Program-made: the position numbers and the translations under genes
From: Solirubrobacter pauli
Lineage (GTDB): Bacteria > Actinomycetota > Thermoleophilia > Solirubrobacterales > Solirubrobacteraceae
Direction of reading: 5' to 3'
Length of the DNA: 64,000 bases
Assembly: GCF_003633755.1 (NCBI RefSeq)
Contig: NZ_RBIL01000003.1
Span: forward strand, 235,308-299,307
Shown: one piece after another, positions 1 to 8,166 of the stretch
Layout: each line of letters begins with the position of its first letter
Numbering within the stretch: the first letter of the stretch is position 1
Notes under the pieces: generated by a model
What the model saw: only the letters and a program-made list of their open reading frames with translations
Told to the model about the DNA's origin: nothing
Database searches by the model: none

Positions 1-2
1 TG

Positions 3-1367
3 CTCGTCTACTCGCAGGCCAACACCGTGCTCAAGAGCAAGCAGGCCGTTCCGGACGACCCGCTCTCGGTCCCGCCGAACGCGTGGCGCTCGGCCGTGGT
101 CTCGCCGGCCACCGCCCCGCCGCCGGTCACGCCCGAGAGCCCGCTGATCGCGCTCGTGGACGCGGCGGCCGACCCGGCGCACCCGGAGTGGGCCGGCTCG
201 GCGTTCTCGACGCTGCCCGGCACGCCGGTCACCAACGCGCACGGCACGGCCACCGCGGCGGTGGCGGCCGCGCCGCAGAACGGCGTCGGCATCCTCGGCG
301 TCTGGCCGGGCGCGCGGGCGCTCAACGTGCCGCTCGCGACCACGCCGGGCGTGCCCGAGGGCGGCATCACCTGCGCCGCGTCCGGTGAGGCGATCGGCAA
401 GGCCGTCGCCGCCGGCGCCGCCGTGATCAACATGAGCTACGGCTCGCCGTCGCGCTGCGCCGCCGAGTGGGTGCAGCTGTACTTCGCGATCGCCAAGGGC
501 ATCATCCCCGTGGCGGCCGCGGGCAACGAGTTCCAGCAGGGCAACCCGCTCGAGTTCCCGGCTTCGCTGCCGCACGTCGTGACGGTCGCGGCGACCACGC
601 CCGACGGCCGCAGCGCGTCCTTCTCGAACGCCAACGCCGCCGTCGACCTCAGCGCCCCGGGCGTGGGGATCATGACCGCGGTGCCGCCGGCGCTGGACAC
701 CGACGGCGTCCAGGACGGCTACCAGATCATGGACGGCACCAGCTTCTCCGCCCCGATGGTCTCGGCCGCGCTGGCCTGGGTCCGCGCCGCGCGCCCGGAC
801 CTCACGCCCGACCGCGTCGTGCAGGCGGTGCGCCTGACGGCCAAGGACGTCGTCTCCCCCGACGGGCAGAACCGCCCGGGCTGGGACCCACTGACCGGCT
901 TCGGCGTGCTCAACATCGACAACGCGCTGGCCGTCCCGGCCGACAAGCTGCCGATCCAGGACCCGTACGAGCCCAACGACAACCTCGTCTGGGTCGACGG
1001 CACCGCCTTCGGCCGGGCCTCGACGCCGGTCTGGCAGGGCGGCAAGCAGGTCCAGGTCGATGCGCTGCTGGACAAGCAGGAGGACCCGGTGGACGTCTAC
1101 CGGATCATCATCCCGGCGAAGAAGTCGGCGTCGATCAAGGTCATCCCGCGCTTCGGCGACCCGTCGCTGGAGGTCTTCACGACCGAGGCGGTCTCGGTCA
1201 ACGACCTCGACGGGCGCGTCGCGAAGTCGCGCAAGGTGGGTTCCAAGAAGACCGAGCAGGTGACGGTCCGCAACAAGGGCTCCAAGAAGCGCTCGTACTT
1301 CATCGCGGTCAAACCTCAGGGCAGTTCGCGCTACCAGGAACGCCAGTATTCCTTGCGCGTTCGCTGA
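3..1367 (+). CDS. S8 family serine peptidase (subtilase), 5' end missing
   Basis: This is a secreted-type subtilisin-like protease cut by the left window edge: the frame stays open upstream of the first GTG at 27, so the signal peptide and propeptide lie outside. Counting from that GTG, the catalytic triad is visible: Asp45 in LVDAAAD, His72 in NAHGTATA and Ser239 in GTSFSAPM, with the oxyanion-hole Asn167 in AAAGNEF. After the catalytic domain (to about residue 300) comes a tail of about 145 residues that looks like a bacterial pre-peptidase C-terminal fold (DPVDVYRIIIP, then beta-rich Lys/Arg-rich sequence). The family cleaves peptide bonds outside the cell; the substrate is unknown. A separate secreted-protein gene follows 22 bases downstream on the same strand. 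Confidence 0.93.
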   Translation, partial: LVYSQANTVLKSKQAVPDDPLSVPPNAWRSAVVSPATAPPPVTPESPLIALVDAAADPAHPEWAGSAFSTLPGTPVTNAHGTATAAVAAAPQNGVGILGVWPGARALNVPLATTPGVPEGGITCAASGEAIGKAVAAGAAVINMSYGSPSRCAAEWVQLYFAIAKGIIPVAAAGNEFQQGNPLEFPASLPHVVTVAATTPDGRSASFSNANAAVDLSAPGVGIMTAVPPALDTDGVQDGYQIMDGTSFSAPMVSAALAWVRAARPDLTPDRVVQAVRLTAKDVVSPDGQNRPGWDPLTGFGVLNIDNALAVPADKLPIQDPYEPNDNLVWVDGTAFGRASTPVWQGGKQVQVDALLDKQEDPVDVYRIIIPAKKSASIKVIPRFGDPSLEVFTTEAVSVNDLDGRVAKSRKVGSKKTEQVTVRNKGSKKRSYFIAVKPQGSSRYQERQYSLRVR

Positions 1368-1389
1368 CGAGCTGCGTAGAGTCGGCGGG

Positions 1390-2790
1390 ATGCGCCGAGC
1401 CGTCGCCTTTGCTCTCGCCGCGCTCGCGCTCGTCTGCGCCGCGCCCGCGAACGCCAGCCGCACCGTCGCCGTGGACGCGGCGGGCGCGGTCCACGCCTAC
1501 GTCGTGGGCGCCGACGGCGCGCTGTACCACGCCCCTCCGGGCGGCGTGCTGGCGCGCGTCGGCGGAGCGGGGCTCGCGCAGGAGCCCGTGGCCGTGGAGC
1601 GCGACGGGCAGGGACGCCTGCTGGTCGTCGCGCGTACCGACGACGGCGCGCTGCTCGCACTGCCCGACGGCGATTGGTCAGCGCGGGTACAGGTCGCCGC
1701 CGGCGCGGCCGGCTCGCCTGAGCTGCTCGTCCTGAGCGACGGGAAGCTCGCGCTGTTCTACCGCGGTGTGGACGGCAAGCTCTGGTCGGTCACCGAGGGC
1801 GTCGGCGGCTGGCAGAGCCCCGTGTCGCTCGCCGACGACGCCGCCGGCGACCCGACGGCGACCCTCGACCACAGCGCCGCGATCTTCGTCGTCTACCGCT
1901 CCACGACGGGCGCGATCGTCACTCCGGACGGCCTCCAGAACCTGGGTCCGGCCGCGAGCGACCCGGCCGTCGTGCGCTATCCGGACGGCCGGCTCGAGGT
2001 GTTCGCCCGCGCCGCCGACGGCACGCTGTGGCGCGCCGCGCAGGAGCTCCCCCTGTTCGGGTTCGGTCCCGTGACGCCGCTCGCTGCGGGCCCGGTCATC
2101 GGCACCCCCGCGGCCGTGCTCGACGGCGCGCGCAACCTGCACGTGTTCGCACGCGACGCGGGCGGAGCGCTGCAGGAGATCACGAGCGCGACCGCGCTCG
2201 GCGGCGCGCTCAGCGGTGACCCCGCGGCGATCCGCAACCGGTTCGGGCTGATCGAGGTCTTCGCGCCCTCGGGCGCCACGTGGCTCGCCCGCGCGCAGTC
2301 CGCGGCGCTGACGTGGGAGCTCGGCTTCCGCGCGCTCGGCGAGGCGGCTCCGGCGGCGGCTCCGGCGCCCGTCCCGCTCCTGGCCTCCCCCACGCCGGCG
2401 CCGGTCGTCGTCTCGCCGACCTACGCGCCCCGGCGCCTGCTCGTGGACCTGCGCGCGGACGCCAGGGCCGGCCGGACCAGCACGGTCTTCAAGGGCCTCA
2501 CGCTGCGCGGCGTGCCCGCCGGCGCGACCGTCACCGCCACCTGCGGCAAGGGCTGCAAGCGCGCGTCGCTCAGCTTCAGGAACGTCGCCGGGACGGTGTC
2601 GCTGAAGCCGTTCTTCGCCAAGCGCGCCAAGCAGGGCACGCTCAAGGCGGGCACGAAGATCCGCGTCGTCGTGTCGGCGCCGAACATGATCGCCGCCGTC
2701 AAGACGCTCACGGTGCGGCCCCGCAAGGCCCCCACGGTCGCGACCCGGTGCCTGGCACCCGGCGCGGCCGCGGAGACGCTCTGCGCCTGA
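1390..2790 (+). CDS. secreted beta-propeller-like protein with actinobacterial C-terminal domain
   Basis: A typical Sec signal peptide (MRRAVAFALAALALVCAAP, cut near Ala-Asn-Ala at residue 23) is followed by about 290 residues of repeating blades with motifs like DGALYHA, DGALLAL, DGKLWSV, DGTLWRA and GGALQEI. This spacing is typical of tectonin/PLL-type propellers that bind sugars or surfaces. A Pro/Ala linker (about residues 318-345) leads to a C-terminal domain of about 110 residues with a Cys pair (TCGKGCKRASL) seen in many secreted actinobacterial proteins. No catalytic motif is visible. The gene may be co-expressed with the upstream protease. Binding function is inferred from the repeats only. 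Confidence 0.85.
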   Translation: MRRAVAFALAALALVCAAPANASRTVAVDAAGAVHAYVVGADGALYHAPPGGVLARVGGAGLAQEPVAVERDGQGRLLVVARTDDGALLALPDGDWSARVQVAAGAAGSPELLVLSDGKLALFYRGVDGKLWSVTEGVGGWQSPVSLADDAAGDPTATLDHSAAIFVVYRSTTGAIVTPDGLQNLGPAASDPAVVRYPDGRLEVFARAADGTLWRAAQELPLFGFGPVTPLAAGPVIGTPAAVLDGARNLHVFARDAGGALQEITSATALGGALSGDPAAIRNRFGLIEVFAPSGATWLARAQSAALTWELGFRALGEAAPAAAPAPVPLLASPTPAPVVVSPTYAPRRLLVDLRADARAGRTSTVFKGLTLRGVPAGATVTATCGKGCKRASLSFRNVAGTVSLKPFFAKRAKQGTLKAGTKIRVVVSAPNMIAAVKTLTVRPRKAPTVATRCLAPGAAAETLCA

Positions 2791-2811
2791 CCCACCCCGA
2801 GTAAGGGTGGG
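2791..2811. terminator. hairpin terminator between convergent genes
   Basis: Arms CCCACCC and GGGTGGG form a 7-bp stem around a 7-base loop directly after the stop codon of the propeller-like gene and before the end of the convergent PEBP-like gene. There is no strong T run, as is common in high-GC actinobacteria, but the position suits a bidirectional terminator. Confidence 0.55.
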
Positions 2812-2828
2812 GCGGTGGGGCTGCCCCC

Positions 2829-3395
2829 TTACTGCTTTCTCTCGTACGTGCCGGTGAAGGTGCCGCGGGCGACCGCGCCCTTCACCTTGTCCAGGACGTC
2901 CTGCGGTGACGCGCCGTCCTCGAGCGCGCTCGCGTCCTTGATCGCGTACAGGCTGAAGATGTAGCGGTGCGGCCCGTCGCCCTCGGGCGGGCACGGCGGC
3001 GTCCAGCCGGACTTGCCGGCCGAGTTCTCGCCGTACTTGGTGCCGGCCGGGAACTGCCCCTGCGGCGCGAGGCCGGCGCCCGTGGCGGCCGTCATCCCGT
3101 ACGCGGTCCAGTGGAAGAACGGGCCGTCCTTCGCGTCCGGGTCCTCGACCACGAGCACGGTCTCGACCGCCTGGCCGGAGGGCACGGCGCGCCAGACGAG
3201 CGTCGGCGGCGTGCCGTCGCCGTCACAGGTCAGCTTCGCCGGGATGGCCGCGCCGTCCTTGAAGTCCGGCGAGGAGAAGTTGATCGTGTCCGGTGCCGTC
3301 GGGAGCGTGCTCGCCGCGGGCTCGTCGTCGCCGCCACACCCGGTGATGAGTGCGGCGGCGGCGAGCGCCGCTACGAACGGGCGACCGGTGCCCAC
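2829..3395 (-). CDS. YbhB/YbcL family PEBP-like lipoprotein
   Basis: The protein has a lipoprotein signal ending in ALITGC (Cys20 counted from the GTG at 3395), then an Asp/Glu-rich linker and a phosphatidylethanolamine-binding-protein domain. Family motifs seen are FKDGAAIPAKLTCDGDG near the N-terminus, VVEDPDA, FFHWTAYGM and the closing DALEDGASPQDVL-type helix. Bacterial members are small periplasmic or lipid-anchored proteins of uncertain ligand. The frame opens further upstream (to 3470), but that stretch is the shadow of trxB, and GTG 3395 with GAGGAG just before it gives a proper lipobox. The gene overlaps the last 25 bases of trxB on the same strand, so it is probably co-transcribed with it. 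Confidence 0.88.
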   Translation of the reverse strand: MGTGRPFVAALAAAALITGCGGDDEPAASTLPTAPDTINFSSPDFKDGAAIPAKLTCDGDGTPPTLVWRAVPSGQAVETVLVVEDPDAKDGPFFHWTAYGMTAATGAGLAPQGQFPAGTKYGENSAGKSGWTPPCPPEGDGPHRYIFSLYAIKDASALEDGASPQDVLDKVKGAVARGTFTGTYERKQ

Positions 3396-4384
3396 TGCTC
3401 CTCGGCGAGGTTCCCGGTGCCCTCGAGGGCGGCCGGCGTCGGGACAGCGGGGTTGTCGCGCAGGTACCACTCGGCGTCGAGCGCGGCCTGGCAGCCGGAG
3501 CCCGAGGCGGTGATCGCCTGGCGGTACGTGTGGTCGACGAGGTCGCCGGCGGCGAAGACGCCGGGGATGTTCGTCCGGGTCGAGCGGCCGTCGACCTTGA
3601 CGTAGCCCTCGTCGTCGACGTCGATCAGGCCGTCGACGATCGCGGACTGCGGCTCGTGGCCGATGGCGATGAAGGCGCCGGCCATCGGGACGACGAGCTC
3701 CTCGCCGGTCTCGGTGTTGATGAGGTCGGCGCGGTCCAGCTGGCCGTTGTCGCCCGGCAGGAAGGCCTTCACGGTGTACGGCGTCAGGAACTCGATGTTC
3801 TCGACCGCCTTGGCCCGCTCGAGCATGATCTTCGACGCGCGGAACTCGTCGCGGCGGTGCACGATCGTGACCTTCGAGGAGAACTTGGCCAGGAAGATCG
3901 CCTCTTCCATCGCCGAGTCGCCGCCGCCGACGATGATCGTCGTGCGGTCCTTGTAGAAGGCGGCGTCACAGGTGGCGCAGTAGGACACGCCGCGGCCGCC
4001 CAGCTCGTCCTCGCCGGGCACGCCCAGCTTCTTGTGCTCGGCGCCCATCGCCAGGATCACGGTGCGGGCCTTGTAGGCCTCGTCGTCGACCCAGACGGTG
4101 TGCGGCTCGCCGCCCGAGCCGGGCTCGAACTTCGTCACGTTGTCGGTGATGAACCGGGTGCCGAAGCGCTCGGCCTGGTCGCGGAACTTCTGCATCATCT
4201 CCGGGCCCATGATCCCCTCGGGGAAGCCCGGGTAGTTCTCGACATCCGTGGTCTGCTGGAGCAGGCCGCCCCACATGAACCCCTCGATGCACAGCGGGTT
4301 CAGGTTCGCTCGGGAGGTGTACAGCGACGCCGTGTAACCGGCGGGCCCGCTGCCGATGATGATCACGTTCTCGACGTCTGCCAT
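3371..4384 (-). CDS. trxB: thioredoxin-disulfide reductase
   Basis: This flavoenzyme passes electrons from NADPH to thioredoxin in the cytoplasm. It has the N-terminal FAD motif GSGPAGYTAS (residues 11-20), the redox-active CATC pair (Cys136 and Cys139) and the NADPH motif GGGDSAMEEA (about residues 153-162). At 337 residues it is slightly longer than the usual 310-320 because of a Pro/Ala-rich C-terminal tail. The ATG start has GGAAAGG about 5 bases upstream. No thioredoxin gene lies beside it; the downstream neighbour is the PEBP-like lipoprotein. A promoter-like sequence lies in the end of the preceding gene. Confidence 0.97.
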   Translation of the reverse strand: MADVENVIIIGSGPAGYTASLYTSRANLNPLCIEGFMWGGLLQQTTDVENYPGFPEGIMGPEMMQKFRDQAERFGTRFITDNVTKFEPGSGGEPHTVWVDDEAYKARTVILAMGAEHKKLGVPGEDELGGRGVSYCATCDAAFYKDRTTIIVGGGDSAMEEAIFLAKFSSKVTIVHRRDEFRASKIMLERAKAVENIEFLTPYTVKAFLPGDNGQLDRADLINTETGEELVVPMAGAFIAIGHEPQSAIVDGLIDVDDEGYVKVDGRSTRTNIPGVFAAGDLVDHTYRQAITASGSGCQAALDAEWYLRDNPAVPTPAALEGTGNLAEEQWAPVARS

Positions 4385-4400
4385 TCGTACCTTTCCACGC

Positions 4401-5516
4401 TCACGCTTTACTTTGTATAGTAGCGCCGCGTTCCCGTCGCCAAAGCTCCACGCGTGCGCGGAGCTTGAAGAAGGCGAACACCCCTGGGAGAAGGGGTAGC
4501 CAGAACGTCAGAGCGCGGAACACCAGGACGGCGACGACGGCGAGACCCGCGTCGACGCCGAACGCGGCGAACGAGCCGATCATGCCACCTTCGACCCCGC
4601 CGACGCCACCCGGGATCGGCAGCAGGTTGCCGAGCATCCCGACGAAGAAGGCCTGGACGAGCACCGCGAGCGGCGGCGGGTCGCCGAACGCGTGGAACGC
4701 CGCCCACAGCACCGCGATCTGGAACGCCCAGAAGGCGATCGCGCCGAACAGCGCGGGGTCGCGGCTGCGCAGGTGGGCGATCGCGTCGTGCAGGCCGGCC
4801 GAGGAGGCGGCGGGGACCGAGGCGAGCCGCTGCGCGATGCGGCCGATGTGCCCGGTGCGCCGCGCGAACCCGTCGAGGCGGCGCTGCAGGTCGGTCGGGA
4901 CGAGCAGGATCAGCGCCGCGACGCCCATCATGATCAGCGCGATGACGGCCGGCACGAGCGTCATGCCCACGGGCGCCTCGCCCGGGAACAGGCCCGTGCG
5001 CAGGCCGAGGCCGCAGATGAGCACGGCCGCCGCGTAGGGGAAGTAGGTCAGGACGAGGAAGCTGATCGTCTTGTCGGCCACCACGCGCCGCCCCAGGCCC
5101 GCCTGGCGCAACGCCCAGGCCTGCAGGACCAGGCCGCCGGCGCCGCCGGCCGCGAACAGGCGGCTCGCCGCGAGGCCGGCCATCGTGATCAGGTAGCTCT
5201 CGGTGCGGCCGATGATGCCCTTGCCGACCTTCGAGAAGACGCCGCGGAACATCTCGATGTAGCCCCAGAACATGCCCAGGGCGAACGCGAGCGCGACGAG
5301 GATCCAGAACGGCGATCCGTCCTGGATGCGCTCCCACGTGTCCTCCAGGCCCGCGAGCTGCGGCAGCAGGAGATAGAGCGCGAGGATCATCGCCGCGAGG
5401 AAGCCGCACAGCGTGAGGACGCCGCGGGTGGTGAACTCGAGCCCGCGATCGTCGTCGTCGTGGTCGTCGCCGGGCGGCCGGGGCTCCTCCACCTCCTGCT
5501 CCGGCGCGCGGGTCAC
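4401..5516 (-). CDS. flippase-like integral membrane protein (UPF0104 / LPG synthase TM region)
   Basis: A 371-residue membrane protein with an acidic His/Asp-rich N-terminal tail (GDDHDDDD) and about eight hydrophobic segments. The pattern around GGAGGLVLQAWALRQAG and the late motif LLPIPGGVGGVEGG is characteristic of the family that forms the membrane part of lysylphosphatidylglycerol synthases and related YbhN proteins, thought to move lipids or lipid-linked molecules across the membrane. No soluble aminoacyl-transfer domain is attached. The GTG at 5516 overlaps the TGA of the PAP2 gene by four bases, so the two are translationally coupled and probably act on the same lipid. The longer frame upstream of this GTG is a shadow of neighbouring genes. 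Confidence 0.88.
   Translation of the reverse strand: MTRAPEQEVEEPRPPGDDHDDDDRGLEFTTRGVLTLCGFLAAMILALYLLLPQLAGLEDTWERIQDGSPFWILVALAFALGMFWGYIEMFRGVFSKVGKGIIGRTESYLITMAGLAASRLFAAGGAGGLVLQAWALRQAGLGRRVVADKTISFLVLTYFPYAAAVLICGLGLRTGLFPGEAPVGMTLVPAVIALIMMGVAALILLVPTDLQRRLDGFARRTGHIGRIAQRLASVPAASSAGLHDAIAHLRSRDPALFGAIAFWAFQIAVLWAAFHAFGDPPPLAVLVQAFFVGMLGNLLPIPGGVGGVEGGMIGSFAAFGVDAGLAVVAVLVFRALTFWLPLLPGVFAFFKLRARVELWRRERGATIQSKA
4414..4443 (-). promoter_or_regulatory. candidate promoter for trxB
   Basis: On the minus strand TTGGCG (4438-4443) and TATACA (4414-4419) are 18 bases apart, each matching four of six consensus bases. The predicted start of transcription would be about 20-25 bases ahead of the trxB ATG. 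The site lies inside the last codons of the upstream membrane-protein gene, where an AT-rich patch is unusual for this DNA. Confidence 0.4.
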
Positions 5517-6445
5517 GAGCGTGCCCTCGCCTCGAGCTGTTGGATCGCGCGGCTGATCCTCCGGGCGACCGGCGAGGCCGTCGGCGCACCGGCGCGGATG
5601 CCCTCGGCGAGCGCGAGCCCGGCCATCAGGTCCGTCACGTAGTGCTCGCCCAGGTAGACGAGCGCGAGGCCGAGCGTGGCCACGTAGCTCCAGCCGAGCA
5701 CGCCCGCGACACGGCCGGTGTCGCTCAGCACGTGCGCGGCCGTCACGGAGGTGGCGAAGTGCAGCGACGGCATGGCGGCCAAGGGATTGCCTCCCAGGAC
5801 ACCGTACAGCGGGCCCCAGCTCTGCTTCCAGAACTGCTCGCCGTACTCGACCATCATCCGCCGCAGCTCCGGCGTGCGCCCGTCCTCCATCAGGCCCTGC
5901 TGCGCCGCGTACCACGGCGGCGCGGTCGGGATCGCCCAGTAGCCGATCACGCCGATGTCGAACGTCGCGTAGACCCGCGCCGCCGCGCTCGGGAACTGCT
6001 CGGGCCGCTTGAACAGCACGTACGCGACCGTCCCGTGCGGCACGGCGAACCACACCCAGTGCGAGAACACCAGGACCTTCTCGAACAGCCGGAAGTGCCC
6101 CTCGGTGCCGAACGCCCGCTGGAGTCGCATCGTCGGCGTCGTCCCGAGCCCGATGGCCCGGTCGATCACCACCGGGTACTTGACCTTGACCCGCGCCTCG
6201 AGCTTCTCCGGATCGTCGTTGGGCATCTGGTACGTCGCCAGGTACGCGTACATCTGCAGCACGCACATCCCGATGTCCCGCGCCTTGCTGCGCGGCATCA
6301 GGGTCCCGAGGGCGAACGGAGTGGCCGCCGCAGCGGCGATCACCACAGGCGGCTTCAGGCGGAGCCGACGGCGGAGCAACGGCGCCGCGAGGCCGACGGC
6401 GAGCACCGTGCAAGCGGCCGCGCGGATGGCGGTCGAGCGGGGCAC
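5513..6445 (-). CDS. PAP2-family phosphatase/transferase (AUR1-like)
   Basis: A 310-residue membrane protein carrying the second and third PAP2 motifs: PSLHFATS and, about 40 residues on, YLGEHYVTDLMAG. The first motif (KxxxxxxRP) is not obvious, as in the inositol-phosphoceramide-synthase-like branch of the superfamily, whose members transfer or remove phosphate head groups on the outer membrane face. The start is GTG at 6445. It is coupled by a 4-base GTGA overlap to the flippase-like gene, which supports a joint role in lipid turnover or remodelling; the substrate cannot be read from the sequence. Confidence 0.85.
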   Translation of the reverse strand: MPRSTAIRAAACTVLAVGLAAPLLRRRLRLKPPVVIAAAAATPFALGTLMPRSKARDIGMCVLQMYAYLATYQMPNDDPEKLEARVKVKYPVVIDRAIGLGTTPTMRLQRAFGTEGHFRLFEKVLVFSHWVWFAVPHGTVAYVLFKRPEQFPSAAARVYATFDIGVIGYWAIPTAPPWYAAQQGLMEDGRTPELRRMMVEYGEQFWKQSWGPLYGVLGGNPLAAMPSLHFATSVTAAHVLSDTGRVAGVLGWSYVATLGLALVYLGEHYVTDLMAGLALAEGIRAGAPTASPVARRISRAIQQLEARARS

Positions 6446-6549
6446 GGAGACAGCAACTTATCGAGTGGCGCGGATGGGCTTGGTACGGGTGGCCCCAGTT
6501 TCGGTCTTCTGGCGGACAGGACCATCTCGCGCCACACCCCCCGCTGTGG

Positions 6550-7284
6550 TCAGGCCGCGACCAGCGCCGCCTCGTGCACGAAGGCGCGCACGACCCGCGA
6601 CCGCGGGTCCACCTCCGGGTGCCATTGCACGCCGAGCGCCCACGCGGCCTCCGGCAGCTCGATCGCCTCGACGAGGTCGTCGAGCACGGACCAGCCGGTG
6701 GGGACGATGCCCTCGCCCAGCGCGTCGACCGCCTGGTGGTGGTGGGACTTGGTGGCGTGCAGGGTCTCCCCACACGCCCGGGCGGCCAGACTTCCCGGCT
6801 CGAGGCGGACGTCGTGGTCCGCGTTGTCGAAGGAGCCCAGCGCGCGGCGGTGGTCGGTGTGGCCGACGTCCTCGGGCAGGTGCTGGATCAAGGTGCCGCC
6901 GCGGGCGACGTTCATCAGCTGCATCCCGCGGCAGATGCCGAGGATCGGCAGGTCCCGCTCCAGCGCGCGGCCGAACAGCGCGATCTCGGCGCGGTCCCGG
7001 TCCACCCGCGTGTTGGTGACCTTCGGGTGGCGGGGGCCGCCGTAGGACGAGGGGTCGATGTCGGCGCCGCCGGCGAGCATCAGTCCGTCGAGGCCTTCGA
7101 GGACGTCGTCCGGGTGCTCGGCGACCCACTCGTCGGGCGGGAGCATCATCGCGATCGCACCGGCGCCCTGGAGGGCGTCGACGTACGCGCGGGAGAGCAG
7201 GAAGGCCTCGCGGTCCCAGACGGTCCAGCGCGCCCGCTCGAGCGCGGTGCAGAGGCCGATGCGGGGACGACGGGCGAACGGCAT
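6550..7284 (-). CDS. gamma-glutamyl-gamma-aminobutyrate hydrolase family (peptidase C26)
   Basis: A class-I amidotransferase-like hydrolase of 244 residues. The nucleophile is Cys118 in GICRGMQ, and the catalytic His and Glu are in GVQWHPEVD near the C-terminus. Family motifs GLMLAGGADIDPS and SHHHQAVD are also present. PuuD-type members cleave gamma-glutamyl amides in putrescine breakdown, but no other puu gene is nearby, so the substrate is open. The ATG at 7284 begins exactly at the conserved N-terminus (PRIGLC); the frame is open further upstream only as a shadow of the divergent enoyl-CoA hydratase gene, 39 bases away. Confidence 0.92.
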   Translation of the reverse strand: MPFARRPRIGLCTALERARWTVWDREAFLLSRAYVDALQGAGAIAMMLPPDEWVAEHPDDVLEGLDGLMLAGGADIDPSSYGGPRHPKVTNTRVDRDRAEIALFGRALERDLPILGICRGMQLMNVARGGTLIQHLPEDVGHTDHRRALGSFDNADHDVRLEPGSLAARACGETLHATKSHHHQAVDALGEGIVPTGWSVLDDLVEAIELPEAAWALGVQWHPEVDPRSRVVRAFVHEAALVAA

Positions 7285-7323
7285 GCCCCTTCGACTACCC
7301 GGAGTTGCAGCACAATCACACCC

Positions 7324-8106
7324 ATGACCGTCCAACTGGAGCGCAACGGCGCCGTGTGCACGATCACGCTGAACCGGCCCGAGGCGATGAACGCGGCGAA
7401 CACCGAGCTGCGCGACGAGCTGCGGCAGGCCGTGGAGGAGAGCGCGGCGGATCCTCACATCCGCGCCGTGATCCTCACGGGCGCGGGCAAGGCGTTCTGC
7501 TCCGGCGCGGACCTGAAGTCCGGCTTCGAGCCGGCCGAGGACGGGCGGCCGGACGTCGGCGCGGCGCTGCGCGACCACTTCCATCCGATCATCGAGGGCC
7601 TGCGGACGATGCCCAAGCCGGTGATCGTCGCGGTCAACGGGCCGGCGGTCGGCATCGGGATCTCGTTCGCGCTCGCCGGAGACCTGATCCTGGCGGCCGA
7701 GTCGGCCTACTTCATGCTCGCGTTCGTGAACATCGGGCTCGTGCCCGACGGCGGGTCGAGCTTCCTGATCCCGGAGCGCATCGGGTTCGCCCGCGCGACG
7801 GAGATGGCGATGCTCGGCGAGAAGGTGCCGGCGCGCCAGGCACTGGAGTGGGGGCTCATCAACCGCGTGTACGAGAACGACGCGCTCAAGGCCGAGGCGG
7901 AGGCGCTCGCGCAGCGCATGGCCGCCGGCCCGACGCGGTCCTACGCGGGCTCCAAGCGGCAGCTGAACGCCTGGTCGTTCGGACGGTTCCAGGACCAGCT
8001 CGCGCTCGAGGCGGAGATCCAGCACGAGGCCGCGCGCACGTCCGACTTCCTCGAAGGAGTCACCGCCTTCGTGGAGAAACGAGCCCCGCGATTCACGGGT
8101 TCGTGA
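7324..8106 (+). CDS. enoyl-CoA hydratase/isomerase family protein
   Basis: A 260-residue crotonase-fold enzyme. Hallmarks are ITLNRPEAMNAAN at the N-terminus, the first oxyanion-hole stretch GKAFCSGADLK and the second, GPAVGIGISFALAGDLILA, followed by FVNIGLVPDGG. The residue set fits the PaaG-like isomerase/hydratase branch acting on CoA thioesters in fatty-acid or phenylacetate breakdown, but no pathway partner is adjacent. Its ATG lies 39 bases from the divergent C26 peptidase, so the two genes share a promoter region. The next gene downstream starts the oxidase locus. Confidence 0.92.
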   Translation: MTVQLERNGAVCTITLNRPEAMNAANTELRDELRQAVEESAADPHIRAVILTGAGKAFCSGADLKSGFEPAEDGRPDVGAALRDHFHPIIEGLRTMPKPVIVAVNGPAVGIGISFALAGDLILAAESAYFMLAFVNIGLVPDGGSSFLIPERIGFARATEMAMLGEKVPARQALEWGLINRVYENDALKAEAEALAQRMAAGPTRSYAGSKRQLNAWSFGRFQDQLALEAEIQHEAARTSDFLEGVTAFVEKRAPRFTGS

Positions 8107-8150
8107 GCGTCAGTGACCCGACCGCGCCGCGAAGGCGTCCACTCGCTCCT

Positions 8151-8156
8151 TATACT
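8151..8156 (+). promoter_or_regulatory. candidate -10 element for the first oxidase operon
   Basis: TATACT matches five of six bases of the -10 consensus and sits 10 bases ahead of the GTG chosen for ctaC. No clear -35 box is seen. The spacing would give a very short leader or a leaderless transcript, which is common in actinobacteria. Confidence 0.35.
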
Positions 8157-8166
8157 CCCGGCCCTC

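Noticed and set aside
1678..2994. A 438-codon minus-strand frame opposite the propeller-like gene
   Set aside because: Low-complexity Arg/Ala/Gly sequence without motifs; the plus strand encodes a signal peptide and clear repeats.
3350..4420. A 356-codon plus-strand frame opposite trxB
   Set aside because: Shadow of trxB, whose active-site and cofactor motifs are beyond doubt.
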